Positions 33,273 through 35,722 of a stretch of DNA of 35,722 nt are shown here, in pieces. The translations under genes and the position numbers were made by a program. Position 1 is the first letter of the stretch. Every line of letters begins with the position of its first letter. The stretch is from Comamonadaceae bacterium (GTDB lineage: Bacteria > Pseudomonadota > Gammaproteobacteria > Burkholderiales > Burkholderiaceae_C), in NCBI GenBank assembly GCA_947454955.1, contig CANGLW010000021.1:1-35722 (forward strand), written 5' to 3'. The notes beneath the pieces are model-generated. The model was not told the origin of the DNA. It made no database searches and was given only the letters and a program-made list of their open reading frames with translations.

Positions 33273-33304
33273 AAGGCCTCGTCTCTGACGAGGCCTTTTT
33301 TTTG
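33273..33304 (+). terminator. Strong terminator downstream of phaP
   Basis: An 11-bp perfect stem, AAGGCCTCGTC (33273-33283) with GACGAGGCCTT (33287-33297), has a TCT loop and runs into a nine-residue T tract (33296-33304). It ends the phaP transcript and possibly a small RNA lying between. Confidence 0.93.
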
Positions 33305-33311
33305 TTGGTAC

Positions 33312-34343
33312 TTAGCGCGCGCGTGCTTCCAGGGCAAGCTTGAGCTCGGGCAGGCGCAGCTGCATGGCCGCGCGGCCTGCAGCAATCGAGCGTTTGCGGG
33401 CGTTGAAGTCGGCGCTGCCCACCCCAACCAACGAGGGGCGCACCACCACATCGGCCTCGCGCAGTTCCAGGTTGTTGATGCTTTTGCCCATGATGTTGAA
33501 GGTCTGCATCAAGATCTGGAACGTGTCGCCCGAGGGGCTGGACTCGGGCGGGGTGGAAATGTCCACCGCAATCACAAAGTCAGCGCCCATTTGCTTGGCA
33601 AAACGCACCGGCACGGGCGAGACCAAGCCGCCATCCACATACTCGCGGCTGCCTATGCGCACCGGCTGAAAAATAGCCGGCACCGCACTTGAGGCGCGTA
33701 CCGCAGTGGCCGTGTCGCCCCGACGGAACAGCACGCCCTGCCCGTTTTGCAGGTCGGTGGCCACGATGCCCAGGGGCAGCGGCATGTCTTCGATCAAACG
33801 GCTGTTGACCTGGTTTTGCACATATTTGGCCAGCGCGTCGCCACGCAAAATACCGCGGCTGAAGATGGGCAGCGTCCAGTCGGTGAAGGCGGCCTCGTCC
33901 ATGGTTTCAGCCACATGCTGCAGCTGCGCGCCGGTTTTGCCGCTGGCGTAAAACGCCGCCACCAGGCTGCCGGCTGAGGTGCCGGTGACCAAGCTGGGCT
34001 TGATGCCGTGCTCTTCCAAGACCTGAATCACCCCCACATGGGCAAAGCCGCGCGCCGCCCCGCCTCCCAGAGCCAGGCCGATGCGTACCGGTTTAGGCGG
34101 TGGCGGCGTGACGACCGCAGGGGGTGCGTCGTTGGACAGGTCTTTAGCGGCGCCGTTGGTGCCGGGCTGCGTGCGGTCCGTCGAGCCGGCAACCGCAGGG
34201 CTGGGCGCGGGCTTGCTGGGCGCTTGATTGACCGGTGCGGTGCTGCAACCCAGCAACACCGCAGCCACCAGACCCAACATGGTCATTCGCCAGGACTTAT
34301 TGATAATGATTCTCGTTTGTTGTAACATGATCTCTGCTGTCAT
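33312..34343 (-). CDS. Patatin-like phospholipase lipoprotein
   Basis: A 343-residue predicted lipoprotein of the patatin family. The N-terminus has a basic region (RIIINKSWR), a hydrophobic stretch and lipobox LLGC, then a Pro/Ala/Ser-rich linker to about residue 85. The domain carries the oxyanion loop LGGGAARGFAH, the nucleophile motif GTSAGS and the catalytic DGG (YVDGGLVSP). Expected to be a serine hydrolase on phospholipids, anchored to the inner or outer membrane. ATG 34343 has AGGGA 4 bases upstream; starts at 34331 and 34289 are also possible. With the 34343 start, the Fur box lies inside the 5' coding region. Confidence 0.87.
   Translation of the reverse strand: MTAEIMLQQTRIIINKSWRMTMLGLVAAVLLGCSTAPVNQAPSKPAPSPAVAGSTDRTQPGTNGAAKDLSNDAPPAVVTPPPPKPVRIGLALGGGAARGFAHVGVIQVLEEHGIKPSLVTGTSAGSLVAAFYASGKTGAQLQHVAETMDEAAFTDWTLPIFSRGILRGDALAKYVQNQVNSRLIEDMPLPLGIVATDLQNGQGVLFRRGDTATAVRASSAVPAIFQPVRIGSREYVDGGLVSPVPVRFAKQMGADFVIAVDISTPPESSPSGDTFQILMQTFNIMGKSINNLELREADVVVRPSLVGVGSADFNARKRSIAAGRAAMQLRLPELKLALEARAR
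34300..34328 (+). promoter_or_regulatory. Iron-regulated promoter with Fur box
   Basis: TTGATA (34300-34305) and TAACAT (34323-34328) are spaced by 17 bases. A 19-bp window from 34302 begins GATAATGAT and matches the Fur consensus at about 13 of 19 positions. The downstream gene encodes an iron(III)-binding protein, which supports Fur control. The site may also affect the divergent patatin gene. Confidence 0.6.
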
Positions 34344-34367
34344 TCTTTTCCCTGAGTCCAAAAACAA

Positions 34368-35486
34368 ATGCCTCAAACGCTGTTCCCTAAGCTGTCAAGC
34401 CCACAGACCCCAAGCCTGACCCCAAGCCTGACCCTAAGTCTGACTCAAAGCCTGATCGGCGCTGGCCTGCTGCTCGCTGCTTTGGCCGCTCCCCTACAGA
34501 GCCAAGCCCAGGAAGCCACCCTCAACATCTACTCGGCACGCCACTATCCCACGGATGAGGCGCTGTACGGCAACTTCACCAAGTCTACCGGCATCAAAAT
34601 CAACCGGGTGGACGCGGACGATGCTGGCATCCTGGCCCGCCTCAAGGCCGAAGGCTCAGCCTCCCCGGCCGATGTGATTTTGCTGGTCGATGCCGCGCGC
34701 CTGGTCAAAGGCGAGAACGACGGCTTGTTTGCGCCGGTCAAGTCTGCCGCCCTGCAAGCCGCCATTCCAGCGCAGTACCACGCCAAAACCGTTGATGGCG
34801 GCGTGGCCTGGTTTGGTTTTTCCACCCGAGCCCGCGTGGTGGTGTACGACAAAGCCCGCGTGAACCGCGACGATGTGGACACCTACGAAGAGCTGGGCGA
34901 TGCGAAAAACAAAGGTCGCCTGTGCATCCGCTCGGGCTCGCACCCCTACAACCTCTCGCTGTTTGGCGCGGTCATGGAACACCTGGGCGACAAAGCCACC
35001 GAAGACTGGCTCAAAGGCATGGTGGCCAACATGGCGCGCGCACCCAAGGGCGGCGACACCGACCAGATCCGCGCCGTGGCCTCGGGCGAGTGCGCGGTAG
35101 CGGTCACCAACACCTACTACCTGGCGCGTTTGATGCGTTCCACCTCGGCCGAGGACAAAGCGGTGGTGGAAAAAATTGGTGTGGTCTTCCCCAACCAAAA
35201 CACCTGGGGCACGCATGTGAACATTGCCGGCGGTGCCATGGCCAAGTACGCCAAGAACAACGCCAACGCCATCAAGTTCCTCGAGTACCTGGCCAGCCCC
35301 TCAGCGCAGGAACACTTTGCCAACGGCAACAACGAGTGGCCGGTGGCCAAGGGCGTTTCTTTAAGCAACCCGGCCCTGCAAGCCATGACCGGTGGCAATT
35401 TCAAAAGCGAAACGATCCCGATCAGCGCGGTGGGTGCGAACCAAATCAAGGTTCAGCAAATGCTGGACCGGGTGGGTTTCCGTTGA
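34368..35486 (+). CDS. fbpA: Iron(III) ABC transporter substrate-binding protein
   Basis: A 372-residue periplasmic ferric-ion-binding protein of the FbpA/FutA type. An extended signal peptide (about 1-47) ends at a probable cleavage after SQAQ. The mature protein opens LNIYSARHYPTDEALYGNF, with the first iron-ligand Tyr region, and has VAVTNTYYLARLM, carrying the paired Tyr ligands. The signal peptide's n-region contains four repeats of a S-L-T-x pattern encoded by 12-bp tandem repeats. No permease or ATPase gene is adjacent within the window. A Fur-box promoter lies upstream and a bidirectional terminator follows. Confidence 0.92.
   Translation: MPQTLFPKLSSPQTPSLTPSLTLSLTQSLIGAGLLLAALAAPLQSQAQEATLNIYSARHYPTDEALYGNFTKSTGIKINRVDADDAGILARLKAEGSASPADVILLVDAARLVKGENDGLFAPVKSAALQAAIPAQYHAKTVDGGVAWFGFSTRARVVVYDKARVNRDDVDTYEELGDAKNKGRLCIRSGSHPYNLSLFGAVMEHLGDKATEDWLKGMVANMARAPKGGDTDQIRAVASGECAVAVTNTYYLARLMRSTSAEDKAVVEKIGVVFPNQNTWGTHVNIAGGAMAKYAKNNANAIKFLEYLASPSAQEHFANGNNEWPVAKGVSLSNPALQAMTGGNFKSETIPISAVGANQIKVQQMLDRVGFR
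34412..34459 (+). repeat. Four 12-bp tandem repeats in the fbpA signal peptide
   Basis: Units AAGCCTGACCCC, AAGCCTGACCCT, AAGTCTGACTCA and AAGCCTGATCGG run end to end and encode the repeated Ser-Leu-Thr/Ile-x. The repeat is a multiple of three, so copy-number change would lengthen or shorten the signal peptide without a frameshift. Confidence 0.75.
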
Positions 35487-35515
35487 CACGTTAAGCTACG
35501 AATTTCATAGCAAAA

Positions 35516-35548
35516 AAGCCCGCCAAGGCAAGGCCTGACGGGCTTTTT
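35516..35548. terminator. Bidirectional terminator between fbpA and clpA
   Basis: AAGCCCG (35516-35522) pairs with CGGGCTT (35539-35545), with T-runs on both strands (35544-35548 on plus; the A-run 35512-35517 for minus). It serves the convergent fbpA and clpA genes. Confidence 0.85.
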
Positions 35549-35581
35549 GACTTCTAAACTTAGAAGTTAGAGGACCAAGAT

Positions 35582-35722
35582 TTAACCCGCCGTGGCTTCC
35601 TCAGGCTTGGCCTTGCCTTCTTTCTTCGGCAAAGGCTGGATATCGAGCAGCACCTCGGTTTTGCTCTCGTCCTTGTCGTCCAGGTCCACCGTCAAGCGGC
35701 CGCCATCGGTCAGGCGACCAAA
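35582..35722 (-). CDS. clpA: C-terminal end of ClpA (partial)
   Basis: Minus-strand open frame running off the window end, 46 residues, stop TAA at 35582-35584. The sequence FGRLTDGGRLTVDL then VLLDIQPLPKKEGK resembles the extreme C-terminus of ClpA, the AAA+ unfoldase of the ClpAP protease, in Comamonadaceae. The Lys/Glu/Pro-rich end lies beyond the folded domain. Only the last part is visible, so the assignment rests on a short match. Confidence 0.7.
   Translation of the reverse strand, partial: FGRLTDGGRLTVDLDDKDESKTEVLLDIQPLPKKEGKAKPEEATAG

Noticed and set aside
33146-33343. 65-aa open frame downstream of phaP
   Set aside because: It runs through the terminator hairpin, has no ribosome site and resembles no family.

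Overview
The window looks like a chromosome segment from a Comamonadaceae-type betaproteobacterium (Burkholderiales; Limnohabitans/Rhodoferax-like is my guess from protein style, not a tested assignment). Indicators are the earP-efp pair with Arg32 in EF-P, a PHB phasin gene, ppiD next to tRNA-His, hupB next to tRNA-Val, a uvrC-pgsA block, and G/C-rich third codon positions in the core genes.

Layout. (1) 1-3838, plus strand: a tetronate (C4 acid sugar) catabolic operon, with the tail of a probable L-threonate dehydrogenase followed by denD, otnK, otnC and otnI. Together they would convert D-erythronate and probably L-threonate to dihydroxyacetone phosphate and CO2. (2) 3857-4750, minus: rdgC. 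(3) 4905-7810: a toxin-antitoxin island with a ParD-like/RelE pair, vapBC and a second antitoxin/ParE pair, then a DUF3293 protein. A 26-bp direct repeat brackets 5478-7922. (4) 7950-15170: a compact integrative element of about 7.2 kb, inserted in the 3' half of tRNA-His and bounded by 48-bp direct repeats. It carries a tyrosine integrase with arm-type repeats near both ends, a structured leader RNA, an AlpA-like HTH gene, a 25-codon micro-ORF, a P4-alpha-like primase/helicase followed by an iteron-like cluster, and a VRR-NUC/DUF5681/85-aa tail operon. It has no capsid, tail or large terminase gene, so it resembles a phage satellite or minimal self-replicating island and is the most interesting part of the window. 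(5) 15123-20011: tRNA-His, ppiD, yhhQ, tRNA-Val, hupB, a DMT-family transporter and pgsA. (6) 20061-26564: uvrC divergent from earP, then efp, then an AMP-phosphorylase-like gene overlapping a PRPP-synthetase-like gene. (7) 26527-32398, minus: a close-packed run of HDAC-family deacetylase, thioesterase, nitroreductase, 2-hydroxyacid dehydrogenase, rmuC and an MFS transporter. (8) 32464-35722: phaP with a striking inverted operator pair, a patatin-like lipoprotein, a Fur-box promoter with an iron(III)-binding protein gene, and the 3' end of clpA.

How parts work together. The tetronate genes are a translationally coupled catabolic operon. EarP is expected to rhamnosylate Arg32 of the EF-P encoded directly downstream. 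The tRNA-His gene is intact because the element carries a copy of the tRNA 3' half, and the element also supplies a replacement terminator; the original terminator is stranded beyond the left end of the element. All functional calls come from reading the sequence; no database search was run.
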